Shown piece after piece: positions 1-8,943 of a stretch of DNA of 53,389 nucleotides. Made by a program: the position numbers and the translations under genes. The stretch spans positions 1 through 53,389 of the forward strand of contig NZ_CAJHAR010000026.1 in assembly GCF_904846415.1 (NCBI RefSeq), written 5' to 3'. The DNA comes from Psychrobacter piscatorii (GTDB taxonomy: Bacteria; Pseudomonadota; Gammaproteobacteria; Pseudomonadales; Moraxellaceae). The notes under the pieces are model-generated. The model was not told the DNA's origin. It saw only the letters and a program-made list of their open reading frames with translations, and ran no database searches. How positions within the stretch are numbered: the first letter of the stretch is position 1; each line of letters starts with the position of its first letter.

Positions 1-49
1 GACTAAGACTGTGACAGTCGGGGCAATTGATCTGTATTTGTGTCTTCAT
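1..49 (-). CDS. Partial zinc-ribbon protein N-terminus, possibly IS1-type InsA
   Basis: Only the first 16 codons are inside the window, reading MKTQIQINCPDCHSLS from an ATG at 49. The CPDC pair near residue 9 is the first half of a zinc ribbon, as at the start of IS1-family InsA proteins. A GAGG-like ribosome site lies just upstream. A 9-bp inverted repeat (11-19 against 75-83) overlaps the CPDC codons and may be part of an element end near 85, or chance. Another zinc-ribbon protein is equally possible from so few residues. Confidence 0.35.
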   Translation of the reverse strand, partial: MKTQIQINCPDCHSLS

Positions 50-155
50 AACCTCAAATATATCATCTTGCTTTGACTGTCACCCTTCCTTTATTACCCC
101 AGCATACTTTTTGATACACCACCAAATTATCGACACTTATTATTAGGAGCAGCTT

Positions 156-515
156 ATGTCTCAAGACAGCAACACTCAAGACAACAATGTGGATGCAAGC
201 ATTGAAATCACCCCTGAAATGCAGGCATTTTACCAACGTGCTGATGCCATCATCGGTGTCGCCAATAGTCAGCTAGGCCCTGATGCCCATTCAGGACAGG
301 TAGGTGCTTCTTTGTTGTATGCTGCCGCACGCTATAGCGCGTCCGTTGCCTCGATTGGATTTGTGAAAGGCGATGATTTTGCTAAAGAAAAAGATGATAT
401 CGTCGAGTTTTATGTCAAACAGTATCGCCAGATGTTAAGCGACAACTTGACAGATTATGCACAGAACTTTGATAAATACGTGCAGCTAAACCAAGACGAC
501 AAACCAGCTGAATAA
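156..515 (+). CDS. DUF3144 family protein
   Basis: A 119-residue acidic cytoplasmic protein with no signal peptide or membrane segment. The central part (residues 20-110) has the FYQRADAIIGVANSQ type start and a helical body ending in a YVKQYRQML helix, which matches my memory of the DUF3144 family, common in proteobacteria and without known function. The start is set by AGGAG at 145-149, six bases before the ATG. It is monocistronic, with a strong terminator at 571-607. Confidence 0.7.
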   Translation: MSQDSNTQDNNVDASIEITPEMQAFYQRADAIIGVANSQLGPDAHSGQVGASLLYAAARYSASVASIGFVKGDDFAKEKDDIVEFYVKQYRQMLSDNLTDYAQNFDKYVQLNQDDKPAE

Positions 516-570
516 GTAAATCTTGTCCGTTTAGATGCTCTTTTATTAAGAGAGTAGCAAATAAAGTACA

Positions 571-607
571 CAAAAAACCCAAGCTAAATTAAGCTTGGGT
601 TTTTTGT
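571..607 (+). terminator. Rho-independent terminator after the DUF3144 gene
   Basis: A 10-bp stem AACCCAAGCT/AGCTTGGGTT with a short AT loop, flanked by an A-run on the left and a T-run on the right, about 55 nt after the stop codon. Confidence 0.9.
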
Positions 608-679
608 GCAAAATGATTGAGTAGACAGCCATCGATTAAATATTATAATGTTTTAAGCGCTTTACCAATATCACAATAA

Positions 680-708
680 CGCTCACGAGCGATAGCAGGA
701 CGCTATCG
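680..708 (+). repeat. Two small hairpins upstream of the Kazal-like lipoprotein gene
   Basis: CGCTC-AC-GAGCG (680-691) and CGATAGC-N5-GCTATCG (690-708) share two bases, so they cannot both fold completely. They lie 27 nt upstream of the lipoprotein ATG, in its probable leader. Function unknown. Confidence 0.4.
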
Positions 709-734
709 AACGCCATTAATAAGGAAATGTAATC

Positions 735-1073
735 ATGCAAAACAGCTTATCCAAACGACTCTCGGTACTGAAACCATCATCACTTATATTATCTTTAGCA
801 ATAGTATTGACAGCTTGTAGCTCTACACTGAATACAACTACGCCGACTACTGTGCCTACTCAATCAAGCACGAATAATAGCCAAATGCTTGAAAATACGC
901 TGACCCAATGTCCAACCTCTCACTCTGAGAGCACCATGTGTACCATGCAATATGACCCTGTCTGTGTGAAAACGAAAGTTGGCTCAGTGATAAGTTACCG
1001 TACTGCTGGTAATGCCTGCTCAGCTTGTAATATTCCTGAAGCCATCGGTTATACAAAAGGCGAATGTAGTTAA
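735..1073 (+). CDS. Lipoprotein with Kazal-like domain
   Basis: A 112-residue predicted outer-surface or periplasmic lipoprotein. Residues 1-27 are a signal peptide ending in the lipobox LTAC, so Cys28 would be lipidated. A Thr/Ser-rich linker follows (about 29-60). The last 45 residues carry a cysteine pattern C-N-YDPVC-N-GNACSAC-N-GYTKGEC typical of Kazal-type serine protease inhibitor folds. AAGGA at 721-725 supports the start. The gene is alone between two terminators. A role in inhibiting host, predator or self proteases is inferred only from the fold; the reactive-site loop cannot be assigned to a target. Confidence 0.7.
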   Translation: MQNSLSKRLSVLKPSSLILSLAIVLTACSSTLNTTTPTTVPTQSSTNNSQMLENTLTQCPTSHSESTMCTMQYDPVCVKTKVGSVISYRTAGNACSACNIPEAIGYTKGECS

Positions 1074-1121
1074 TTCATAAAAATACTTCATTCCAAAAAA
1101 GATATTTGAGTAGTCACAAAA

Positions 1122-1151
1122 AAGCCCCAATTTAAAAATAAATTGGGGCTT
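1122..1151. terminator. Bidirectional terminator between convergent genes
   Basis: A perfect 12-bp stem AAGCCCCAATTT/AAATTGGGGCTT with a 6-nt loop. It is A-flanked on the left and has a short T-rich tail on the right, so it can serve both the lipoprotein gene and the convergent BCCT carrier gene. Confidence 0.85.
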
Positions 1152-1194
1152 CTATTAACGATTAGAACAACGGTTAAAATAACGATTTTACTGC

Positions 1195-2838
1195 TTAATC
1201 ACCCTTAACAATCTTGGGTGGGCCTTTGAGTAAATGCTCATCAACAAACTCATCTGCAGAGTTATGATCTGCTGATTCATCTGTAATAAAGCTTTGCTGC
1301 GCTCGATATAGAATCAAACGGTCACGGCTAAGACCTCGCAACAACGCATACATTATGACGAAAACCACTAAAGCAAATGGCAATCCTGCTACGATGGCAG
1401 CTGCCTGCAAAGCAGACAATCCACCAGCCGCTAACAATATAGCAGCGATAATGCCTTCTGTGGTTGCCCAAAACAAACGCTGAATCTTTGGTGGATTGGT
1501 ATCGCCACCAGCGGTCAGCATGTCAATCACAAAACTGGCCGAATCTGATGAAGTCACAAACCAAAGCATAATCATGACAACAATCATTAGCGTAATCGGT
1601 TTAGCTAGTGGGTAGTACTCAACCAGCTTAAAGATTGCGCTACCCGTATCTGCTTGTACTGCTTCAACCAATCCTGGGCTAATACCTGTCACAGCAGAGG
1701 CAAGCTCCATGTGAATAGCCACGCCGCCAAAAGTTGTGAACCAGAAAAACAAAATAAGCATAGGGATTAATAGCACCCCAAACGTAAACTCACGGATAGT
1801 ACGACCACGAGAGATACGGGCAATAAAGATACCAACGAATGGTGCCCAGCTCACCCACCATGCCCAATAAAATATCGTCCAAGCACTTTGCCAGTCTGTT
1901 CCACTATAAGACTCGCCCCACGTACCCAAAGGTACGATTACGGTCAGATAGTTACCGATATTTTCGATAAAGCTATCGAAGATAAAGAGTGTCGGCCCTA
2001 AAGCCACCATGAATACCAATAAAACGATTGTAAAACCAATATTGATATCACTAAGGCGCTTAATACCTTTATCCAGACCCATCATAACGGAAGCGGCTGC
2101 AAGCGCTGTGATGAAAGCTATCAAACCGAACTGTACAGTGAGACTATTCGGCATACCAAATAGTTTCTCAAGTCCCGCATTGATCTGCATCACTCCAAGC
2201 CCGAGTGAGGTAACCACACCAAACATCGTACCGAACACGGCCAAGATATCGACCGTATGCCCCCAGCGACCATAGATTCTTTTGCCGAGTAAAGGATACA
2301 AGGTTGAGCGAATCGATAAAGGCAAACCACGACGAAAATGAAAATACGCTAACGACAGTGCCACAATCGTATAGATGCCCCAAGCGTGTAGACCCCAATG
2401 CATAAATGAGATATTCATCGCTTGCTTTGCGGCTTCAACCGTTTCGGCCTCGCCCATTGGTGGTGCCATAAAGTGATACAACGGCTCCGCTGTACCCCAA
2501 TAAACGAGACCAATACCAATACCAGCAGAGAACAACATACCAATCCAAGAAAACAGATTGTATTGCGGTCGCTCCGTTTGGTTGCCTAAACGAATATCAC
2601 CATAGCGACTCATTCCTAAGTAAATGCAAAGCCCGAGCGCTGTATTCACTAAGATAATAAATAACCAACCGAATTTATCGGTAATGAAATTCTGTAAAAA
2701 ACTAAAAACTGCCCCTGCTGTTTCAGTGAAAAGCGCACCGAAAATAATAAATCCAACGATCAACAGTGACGATGTAATAAACACAGGTTTACTCACCCGT
2801 GGAAAAGGTCCTAATCTGCCTACTTTTACTTCTTCCAT
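1195..2838 (-). CDS. BCCT family betaine/choline/carnitine transporter
   Basis: A secondary carrier of about 547 residues in the inner membrane with roughly 12 hydrophobic segments. Its signature is the Trp-rich stretch FYWAWWVSWAPFVGIFIARI near residue 325, the substrate-site helix of the BCCT family. The family imports glycine betaine, choline or carnitine with Na+ or H+, mainly for osmoprotection. The C-terminus is short and charged. I placed the start at the ATG at 2838; the in-frame TTG six bases upstream leaves almost no room for a ribosome site. It is a single gene; no choline oxidation genes are beside it, which favours uptake of a ready-made osmolyte, but the substrate cannot be read from sequence alone. 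Confidence 0.9.
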   Translation of the reverse strand: MEEVKVGRLGPFPRVSKPVFITSSLLIVGFIIFGALFTETAGAVFSFLQNFITDKFGWLFIILVNTALGLCIYLGMSRYGDIRLGNQTERPQYNLFSWIGMLFSAGIGIGLVYWGTAEPLYHFMAPPMGEAETVEAAKQAMNISFMHWGLHAWGIYTIVALSLAYFHFRRGLPLSIRSTLYPLLGKRIYGRWGHTVDILAVFGTMFGVVTSLGLGVMQINAGLEKLFGMPNSLTVQFGLIAFITALAAASVMMGLDKGIKRLSDINIGFTIVLLVFMVALGPTLFIFDSFIENIGNYLTVIVPLGTWGESYSGTDWQSAWTIFYWAWWVSWAPFVGIFIARISRGRTIREFTFGVLLIPMLILFFWFTTFGGVAIHMELASAVTGISPGLVEAVQADTGSAIFKLVEYYPLAKPITLMIVVMIMLWFVTSSDSASFVIDMLTAGGDTNPPKIQRLFWATTEGIIAAILLAAGGLSALQAAAIVAGLPFALVVFVIMYALLRGLSRDRLILYRAQQSFITDESADHNSADEFVDEHLLKGPPKIVKGD

Positions 2839-3004
2839 GTGCAAGTCTCAAAATTTAAGGAATATTACCTTAACAAAATAGGCTTTAACTATCAATCAAT
2901 TACAAAATAAAACTTGATAAAACCTTTAACTTATTCTAATAAGATTGATAGTTTTTTTAAAATGTCTACATAAATACAGATGTAAAAGCAGCTTTATCAT
3001 GATG

Positions 3005-4270
3005 TTATTTAGGCAATAATCTGAGTAATCGTCCACCATCACCATCTTCCAATGCCCACACTTGTTTATCAACTGCCAGCACGCTACGAACACGCTCACC
3101 CATGTCATAACGATAGCGTTCAATAGCACTATCATCTTCATCGACACTTACGACAATAAGCGCTTTTGAAGATAAACCACTGATTAAAAAATCGCCTTGT
3201 AATGCTGGAAAATCATTGTGTCTACCAGCCGTATATAGACTCAGTGATGACGGTGAAATAACGGGCGTCCATGTGATTTTGGGCATTTCAAACTCAGGAC
3301 GAGTGTCGTGATCTGGGATTGGTGTACCTGAATAATTGCGGCCATTTGATACAATCGGCCAGCCATAGTTTTTGCCTTTTTCAATCAGATTAAATTCATC
3401 ACCGCCCTTTGGCCCCATCTCGTTTACCCAAAGCCTGCCGCTTTCATCAAATCTTATGCCGAGCACATTGCGATTACCCATTGTCCAAAACTGAGAGGCA
3501 ATGTCATTGCTATCATTGACAAATGGATTGTCTTTTGGCACCGAGCCGTCAGCATACAATCTAATAATCTTACCTAGATTCATGCTCATATCTTGTGCAG
3601 GCTCTTTTTTCTGGCGTTCTCCTGAGCTGATATATAGATACTGTCCATCAGGTGAAAACAATAAGCGATGGCTGTAGTGACCTTGCCCCGTGACTTTTGG
3701 AGATTGTTCCCAAATAGGCGTGATGGCCTGTAGTGTGGGCGCATTTGTGCCTAATCCTGCAAGCGTCGCTTTGATTACTTTTGCCCCAAATTTATTACTA
3801 TCACCCCCCTTTCCTGCTTCCGCATAGCTGATATATACAGCATTCGAAGTCGCAAAATCTGGTGCTAATATAATATCTCCCAAACCACCTTGACCACCGT
3901 AGGCCACTTTAGGGATGCCTGCTACTTGTGTTTTGCTACCCGTCGCCGTATCTACAATGAACAGCTCCCCTGTTTTTTGCGTCACCAGTAGTTTGGGCGC
4001 TTTGCTATCTATACTGGGTAGTGCTGTCATGGCCCAAGGCTCATCAAAAGTTGCGACCGCTTTGGTTGTAAACTCAGGCTTGTCTGCGCTAACTTGAGCA
4101 TCACTTGTCTGCATATCTGCTTTAGAGGTTTGGCTCTCTTTCTGTTCTGGTACGTTGTTGCTGGTATTGACGGTTGCAGGGTTGGAGCAAGCTGATGTGC
4201 TGAATAATAAAGCCGCAGTGAGCAACGGCGATGTTAAGGGTAGACTTACACGTTCAATAGGGGTTGTCAT
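3005..4270 (-). CDS. PQQ-dependent aldose sugar dehydrogenase-like lipoprotein
   Basis: A 421-residue protein of the soluble glucose/sorbosone dehydrogenase beta-propeller family (YliI/Asd-like). In the family PQQ and Ca2+ support oxidation of aldose sugars at C1. The signal peptide ends in STSAC, a lipobox, so it is probably a lipid-anchored periplasmic enzyme. A Ser/Thr/Gln linker precedes the propeller, which starts near residue 70. Family motifs include GGQGGLGDI, HYSHRLLFSPDGQYLYIS with the expected active-site His, NPF, and GPKGGDEFN. AAGGA eight bases upstream fixes the ATG at 4270. It is a single gene. PQQ synthesis genes are not in the window, so the holoenzyme would depend on genes elsewhere or imported cofactor. 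Confidence 0.85.
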   Translation of the reverse strand: MTTPIERVSLPLTSPLLTAALLFSTSACSNPATVNTSNNVPEQKESQTSKADMQTSDAQVSADKPEFTTKAVATFDEPWAMTALPSIDSKAPKLLVTQKTGELFIVDTATGSKTQVAGIPKVAYGGQGGLGDIILAPDFATSNAVYISYAEAGKGGDSNKFGAKVIKATLAGLGTNAPTLQAITPIWEQSPKVTGQGHYSHRLLFSPDGQYLYISSGERQKKEPAQDMSMNLGKIIRLYADGSVPKDNPFVNDSNDIASQFWTMGNRNVLGIRFDESGRLWVNEMGPKGGDEFNLIEKGKNYGWPIVSNGRNYSGTPIPDHDTRPEFEMPKITWTPVISPSSLSLYTAGRHNDFPALQGDFLISGLSSKALIVVSVDEDDSAIERYRYDMGERVRSVLAVDKQVWALEDGDGGRLLRLLPK

Positions 4271-4399
4271 TGTTTTGTCCTTTCTATCCAATTGGTATTT
4301 ATTTTATTGGTCATCCATTTATTTATAGCATAGTCTTGATATTTAAGAGATATTTAAATGGTAAAAAAACAGTAACGTAAAACGCGTCTTATAAATAAA

Positions 4400-4433
4400 A
4401 AACCCCTTACCTACGATTGTAGATAAGGGGTTT
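4400..4433 (-). terminator. Terminator after clpB
   Basis: A 14-bp stem with one mismatch around a GATT loop (AACCCCTTA arm against TAAGGGGTT), with an A-run on the left that becomes a U-tract on the clpB strand. It sits about 50 nt after the clpB stop. Confidence 0.85.
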
Positions 4434-4479
4434 GTTTTAAACGTACAGTTAGGTCATAAAGACCTCAAGGCTAGAGTGA

Positions 4480-7077
4480 TTAGCTCATTCTAAGCTTATC
4501 AAAAGTTAGCTTGTCGTCGGCACCTACATCGACTTTGATAATATCACCAGCGACAAAATCACCTGCCAATAGCTTCAATGACAATGGGTTTTCGATCTCT
4601 TGTTGAATGGCACGCTTCAAAGGACGAGCGCCATAAACAGGGTCATAACCCACGGCAACCAATTTATTCATCGCATCGGCTGATAGCTCAATATCCATCT
4701 CACGCTCTTGGATACGCTGACGTAAACGATTCAATTGAATATCAGCAATACCTGCCATCTGCGACATACCAAGCGGATGGAAGACCACAATTTCATCAAT
4801 ACGGTTGACGAACTCTGGACGGAAATGCTGCCCAACCGAATCCATTACTTCCGCTTTAATATCCTCATAGCTCTCGCCAACCATCTCTTGAATCTTGTGC
4901 GAACCCAAGTTACTGGTCATGATAATGACGGTATTTTTGAAATCTACCACCCGACCTTGCGAGTCAGTTAAGCGACCATCATCCAATACTTGCAGCAAGA
5001 TGTTGAACACATCAGGATGCGCCTTTTCTACTTCATCGAACAATATGACACTATATGGCTTACGGCGTACTGCTTCCGTCAATGTACCGCCTTCTTCATA
5101 ACCGACATAGCCTGGAGGCGCACCAACTAGGCGGCTGACACTGTGTTTTTCCATATACTCACTCATGTCGATACGTACAATCGCATCTTCAGAGTCAAAC
5201 AAAAAGTTCGCTAGTGATTTGGTCAGCTCAGTTTTACCAACACCAGTAGGTCCTAAGAATAAAAACGAGCCTGAAGGACGATTGGGATCAGACAAGCCTG
5301 CACGGCTACGACGTACCGCATTAGCCACCGATTCGACCGCTTCATTTTGACCGATGACACGCTCATGGAGCTTTTCTTCCATTGCAATCATCTTGTCACG
5401 CTCGCCTTGCATCATTTTACTGACTGGTATACCAGTTGCGGCTGCAACGACTTCTGCGATTTCATTGTCGGTGACTTTATTACGTAGCAATTTGACACCG
5501 CTACCTTCACCTGTCTGTTCTTTTTGCTCAGCCAAATCAGACTCATGAATACGTCGTTCTAACTGCGGAATGGTTTCGTATTGCAGCTTACTCATGGTCT
5601 CATAATCGCCTTCGCGGCTGGCTTTGTCATACGCAATACGGGCCTTATCTAGCTCGTCTTTTAGCTGTTGACTGCCTTTGACCAGTGCCTTCTCTGCTTG
5701 CCAAACCTCGTTGAGATCAGCGTACTCTTTTTCTAGCTCTTCTATTTGCGCATCGAGCACTTTACGCTCGGCTTGCGCGCCAGCATCCTCTTCGTTTTTG
5801 AGTACTTCACGCTGCATTTTTAACTGAATGAGGCGGCTATCGAGCTTACCTAGTGACTCAGGCTTGCTATCCATTTCCATACGCAGACGGCTGGCTGCTT
5901 CATCAATCAAGTCGATAGCTTTATCTGGGAGCTTACGATCAGTGATATAGCGATGACTCATGCGCGCAGCAGCAATGATTGCGCTATCTTGAATATCGAC
6001 GCCATGATGCAGCTCGTAACGCTCTTTTAGACCGCGTAATATGGCGATAGTATCTTCCACCGTTGGCTCATCGACCAAAACCTTTTGGAAACGACGCTCA
6101 AGGGCAGCATCTTTTTCGATATACTTGCGATACTCATCCAATGTCGTGGCTCCAACACAATGCAGCTCGCCGCGTGCCAGTGCAGGTTTTAGCATATTAC
6201 CTGCGTCCATCGCGCCTTCTGATTTGCCCGCACCCACCATCGTGTGCAGCTCATCAATGAACAAAATGACATTACCTTCTTGCTTAGCCAAGTCGCTCAA
6301 TACACTTTTGAGGCGCTCTTCAAACTCACCGCGGAATTTTGCCCCTGCAATGAGCGCGCCCAAATCTAACGACAGTACTTCTTTACGGCGTAGCCCTTCT
6401 GGTACATCACCATTGATGATTTTTTGTGCCAAGCCTTCGACGATGGCGGTTTTACCAACGCCCGGCTCACCAATGAGTACAGGGTTATTTTTGGTACGGC
6501 GCGACAGTACCTGAATGGTACGGCGGATCTCTTCGTCACGGCCAATGACTGGATCTAGCTTGCCAAGCTCTGCTTGCTCAGTCAGATTAATCGTGTACTT
6601 GTTGAGCGCATCACGCTGATCTTCGGCGTTTTGGTTATTTACCGTATCATCACCGCGCAGCTGCTCAATCACCGCTTTTAGTTTGCTTGCTGTCACTCCA
6701 GCACTTTCAAATATCTTTTTGGTTTCGCCTTGTTCGGCGAGTGCCAACATCACCCATTCTGTTGCGATAAAATCATCGCCTTCTTTTTGTGCCTGACGAT
6801 CTGCCAAGTTCAATATTTTTACCGAGTTTGGGTTTAGGTTGACGTCACCTGTAGGCTCCGAAATGGTCGCTTGGTTATCTAATGCTTTTGCCACGCCATT
6901 TTTTAGCGCTGGGACAGAAGCGCCTGCTTGTTGGCAAATAGATAAATTAGACTCATCTTGTAGCAACACTGCAAGCAAATGTACAGGATCAATGCCCGTG
7001 TGGTCGCGACCTAATGCTAGGCTTTGAGCTTCTTGAATGGCGGATTGCAGTTTTTGCGTAAACTTCTCAAATCTCAT
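4480..7077 (-). CDS. clpB: ATP-dependent disaggregase ClpB
   Basis: An 865-residue Hsp100 chaperone of usual family length. It works with DnaK to pull proteins out of aggregates through a hexameric pore in the cytoplasm. Domain order: double Clp-N repeat (1-145); first AAA+ module with Walker A GEPGVGKT near 205 and Walker [11 protein letters not shown] near 275; the coiled-coil M domain that distinguishes ClpB from ClpA/ClpC (about 410-525); second AAA+ module with GPTGVGKT near 605; and the C-terminal D2-small domain. Pore loops such as [12 protein letters not shown] and [13 protein letters not shown] are intact. It is a single gene with its own terminator and a sigma-32-like promoter upstream. 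Confidence 0.98.
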   Translation of the reverse strand: MRFEKFTQKLQSAIQEAQSLALGRDHTGIDPVHLLAVLLQDESNLSICQQAGASVPALKNGVAKALDNQATISEPTGDVNLNPNSVKILNLADRQAQKEGDDFIATEWVMLALAEQGETKKIFESAGVTASKLKAVIEQLRGDDTVNNQNAEDQRDALNKYTINLTEQAELGKLDPVIGRDEEIRRTIQVLSRRTKNNPVLIGEPGVGKTAIVEGLAQKIINGDVPEGLRRKEVLSLDLGALIAGAKFRGEFEERLKSVLSDLAKQEGNVILFIDELHTMVGAGKSEGAMDAGNMLKPALARGELHCVGATTLDEYRKYIEKDAALERRFQKVLVDEPTVEDTIAILRGLKERYELHHGVDIQDSAIIAAARMSHRYITDRKLPDKAIDLIDEAASRLRMEMDSKPESLGKLDSRLIQLKMQREVLKNEEDAGAQAERKVLDAQIEELEKEYADLNEVWQAEKALVKGSQQLKDELDKARIAYDKASREGDYETMSKLQYETIPQLERRIHESDLAEQKEQTGEGSGVKLLRNKVTDNEIAEVVAAATGIPVSKMMQGERDKMIAMEEKLHERVIGQNEAVESVANAVRRSRAGLSDPNRPSGSFLFLGPTGVGKTELTKSLANFLFDSEDAIVRIDMSEYMEKHSVSRLVGAPPGYVGYEEGGTLTEAVRRKPYSVILFDEVEKAHPDVFNILLQVLDDGRLTDSQGRVVDFKNTVIIMTSNLGSHKIQEMVGESYEDIKAEVMDSVGQHFRPEFVNRIDEIVVFHPLGMSQMAGIADIQLNRLRQRIQEREMDIELSADAMNKLVAVGYDPVYGARPLKRAIQQEIENPLSLKLLAGDFVAGDIIKVDVGADDKLTFDKLRMS

Positions 7078-7157
7078 GTTTATATCCTTTTATAATTAGT
7101 ATTTTCAGTGAGCCTTCTAAGGATTATCTTAGTCTAGTGCCCACTGTTATCTGTCAC

Positions 7158-7188
7158 TTATATAAGGTATATATACACCTATTTCAAG
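7158..7188 (-). promoter_or_regulatory. Candidate heat-shock (sigma-32) promoter for clpB
   Basis: On the minus strand CTTGAAA (-35) is followed after 14 nt by CCTTATATAA (-10), close to the sigma-32 pattern CTTGAAA-N11-16-CCCCATnT. It lies about 80-110 nt upstream of the clpB start. The rest of the 7078-7386 gap shows nothing else I can name. Confidence 0.6.
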
Positions 7189-7386
7189 ACGATTACCAAA
7201 TAAAGCCTTACTTAAGACAATGATATTTATTATTAATAATATTTAAACGGGTTATTAATGCCAGTTAAATATAGTTAGTAGGTAGGAAACGCCATTTTAT
7301 TGATGTAAGTTAAAGAGAACTCTCCATTGAATACGGTAATAAGCAATGCACTTATTGAGCATAGACCCAATCATAATCCGACTATG

Positions 7387-7968
7387 CTACTCCACGATTT
7401 CAATAGGAGTACCAAGTGTCACCGCTGCCATAATTTCATCCATCTCATCATTGGTGACAGCGATACAACCATCGGTCCAATCGCGTCGTTGATTCAACCA
7501 GCCCAAATGTCCAAAGCCATTCATTTGCCCATGAATCATAATATCGCCGCCCGGATTGACCCCTAATGACTTCGCTCGTGCCTTGTCTTCATCATTAGGA
7601 TAGCTAATATGGATAGAACGATGCGCAATAGAGTTCTCGTTTTTATAATCTAAGGTATAAATCCCAACGGGCGTACGCTGATCGCCTTCTTGTTGCTTAT
7701 GTCCCGATGGACTACCCCCTAGCGCAATACGATACGACCTAATGATTTTACCATCGCTCATCAATTTTAAGACACGATCTGATTTGTCGACGAAGACTCG
7801 ATCAATGACTGCCGACGCAGGAATGGGGTTTTTGGATTTTGAGGTGGTTTTGGCATAAGCAATGGCGCTGGTGCTGACAATAGCAGCAAGACTAAGAACA
7901 ATGATAATGGGCAACCAAGGCGTACGCTGCTCATTAGATGGGTGAAATTTTTTATAAAAAAATGACAT
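7387..7968 (-). CDS. L,D-transpeptidase (YkuD domain) family protein
   Basis: A 193-residue protein with an N-terminal membrane anchor or uncleaved signal (about residues 18-40), followed by a YkuD catalytic domain. The catalytic signature is present: IMIHGQ (His near 146) and TDGCIAV (Cys near 168). The family forms 3-3 peptidoglycan cross-links or attaches proteins to peptidoglycan in the periplasm; this short single-domain type is usually annotated as murein L,D-transpeptidase without a known substrate. It is transcribed alone between clpB and an SDR gene. Confidence 0.88.
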   Translation of the reverse strand: MSFFYKKFHPSNEQRTPWLPIIIVLSLAAIVSTSAIAYAKTTSKSKNPIPASAVIDRVFVDKSDRVLKLMSDGKIIRSYRIALGGSPSGHKQQEGDQRTPVGIYTLDYKNENSIAHRSIHISYPNDEDKARAKSLGVNPGGDIMIHGQMNGFGHLGWLNQRRDWTDGCIAVTNDEMDEIMAAVTLGTPIEIVE

Positions 7969-8079
7969 AGGCTTTGATCCTCATAATTAATTTTTCGTCA
8001 TTAATCATATGTATCAAAACACTATGTCAGATTCTGTAGATAAATTTTGTGCAAAAGTAATGAATCAATCGCTATGCTG

Positions 8080-8871
8080 TTACACCATGCGAATCGCACC
8101 ATCTAAGCGGATCACCTCGCCATTTAGATAGGCATTGTCAATGATATGAGTCACCAATTTGGCAAACTCATTGGGTGCGCCCAAACGTTTAGGATATGGC
8201 ACGCCTGCTTCTAGCTGCTCGCGGGCTTTTTCTGGAATAGACTCCATCATCGGCGTAGCAAAGACACCTGGTGCGATAGTCATCACGCGAATACCATGAC
8301 GAGCCAGCTCACGAGCAAGCGGCAAGGTCAGACCAACCACGCCTGCCTTAGACGAAGAATAGCTGGCTTGACCTACTTGTCCGTCAAAGGCTGCGATAGA
8401 GGCTGTATTAATAATAATACCTTGATCTACATTCTTCTCTACATGGTCGCCTGCATTGCTATCATTAGCTATGCGCTTTGCAATGCTAGCAGCGACCAAA
8501 CGGGCGACATTAAATGAACCGACGAGATTGACATTGACCCCGCGGCTAAATGCCTCAAGGTCTGCCGGATTGTTATCACGATCTAACAGTTTTTGTACCA
8601 CTACAATACCAGCACAGTTGATTGAACCTTGTAGGCCACCGAAAGCTGACTCTGCCATCTCAACCGCTGATTGTACTTCATCGCCGTTAGTGATATCACA
8701 GCGCACAAAGCGCGCACTATTACCCAGCTCAGCGACCAGTGCTTGACCTGCTGCTTCATTTAGATCAGCGATAACGACATTACCACCCTGCTCTACAATC
8801 GCACGAGCTACTGACTCGCCCAAACCTGATGCGCCGCCTGTGACCAAAAAGCTGCTTTCTTTAATTTGCAT
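8080..8871 (-). CDS. SDR dehydrogenase, 3-hydroxyacyl-CoA dehydrogenase type
   Basis: A 263-residue short-chain dehydrogenase/reductase. The NAD-binding TGGASGLG is at 11-18, followed by an acidic residue (ADLN) after beta-2 that favours NAD over NADP. Catalytic Ser158, Tyr171 and Lys175 (YSSSK) are present. The overall pattern resembles HSD10/FadB2-type 3-hydroxyacyl-CoA or 2-methyl-3-hydroxybutyryl-CoA dehydrogenases of beta-oxidation. It starts 72 nt downstream of the acyl-CoA ligase gene on the same strand, so the two may be co-transcribed and act on one CoA-linked substrate. The precise substrate is not established. Confidence 0.85.
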   Translation of the reverse strand: MQIKESSFLVTGGASGLGESVARAIVEQGGNVVIADLNEAAGQALVAELGNSARFVRCDITNGDEVQSAVEMAESAFGGLQGSINCAGIVVVQKLLDRDNNPADLEAFSRGVNVNLVGSFNVARLVAASIAKRIANDSNAGDHVEKNVDQGIIINTASIAAFDGQVGQASYSSSKAGVVGLTLPLARELARHGIRVMTIAPGVFATPMMESIPEKAREQLEAGVPYPKRLGAPNEFAKLVTHIIDNAYLNGEVIRLDGAIRMV

Positions 8872-8943
8872 GTTTATTCCTTTAAATCTTCATTTCTTAT
8901 TAGCTGTTTTCTATGAATTATCTATAAACGCTCTATTGGGTAG

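Noticed and set aside
6041..6514. 157-codon plus-strand frame inside clpB
   Set aside because: Antisense to a conserved clpB region, Ser/Pro-rich, no ribosome site; a shadow of codon bias.
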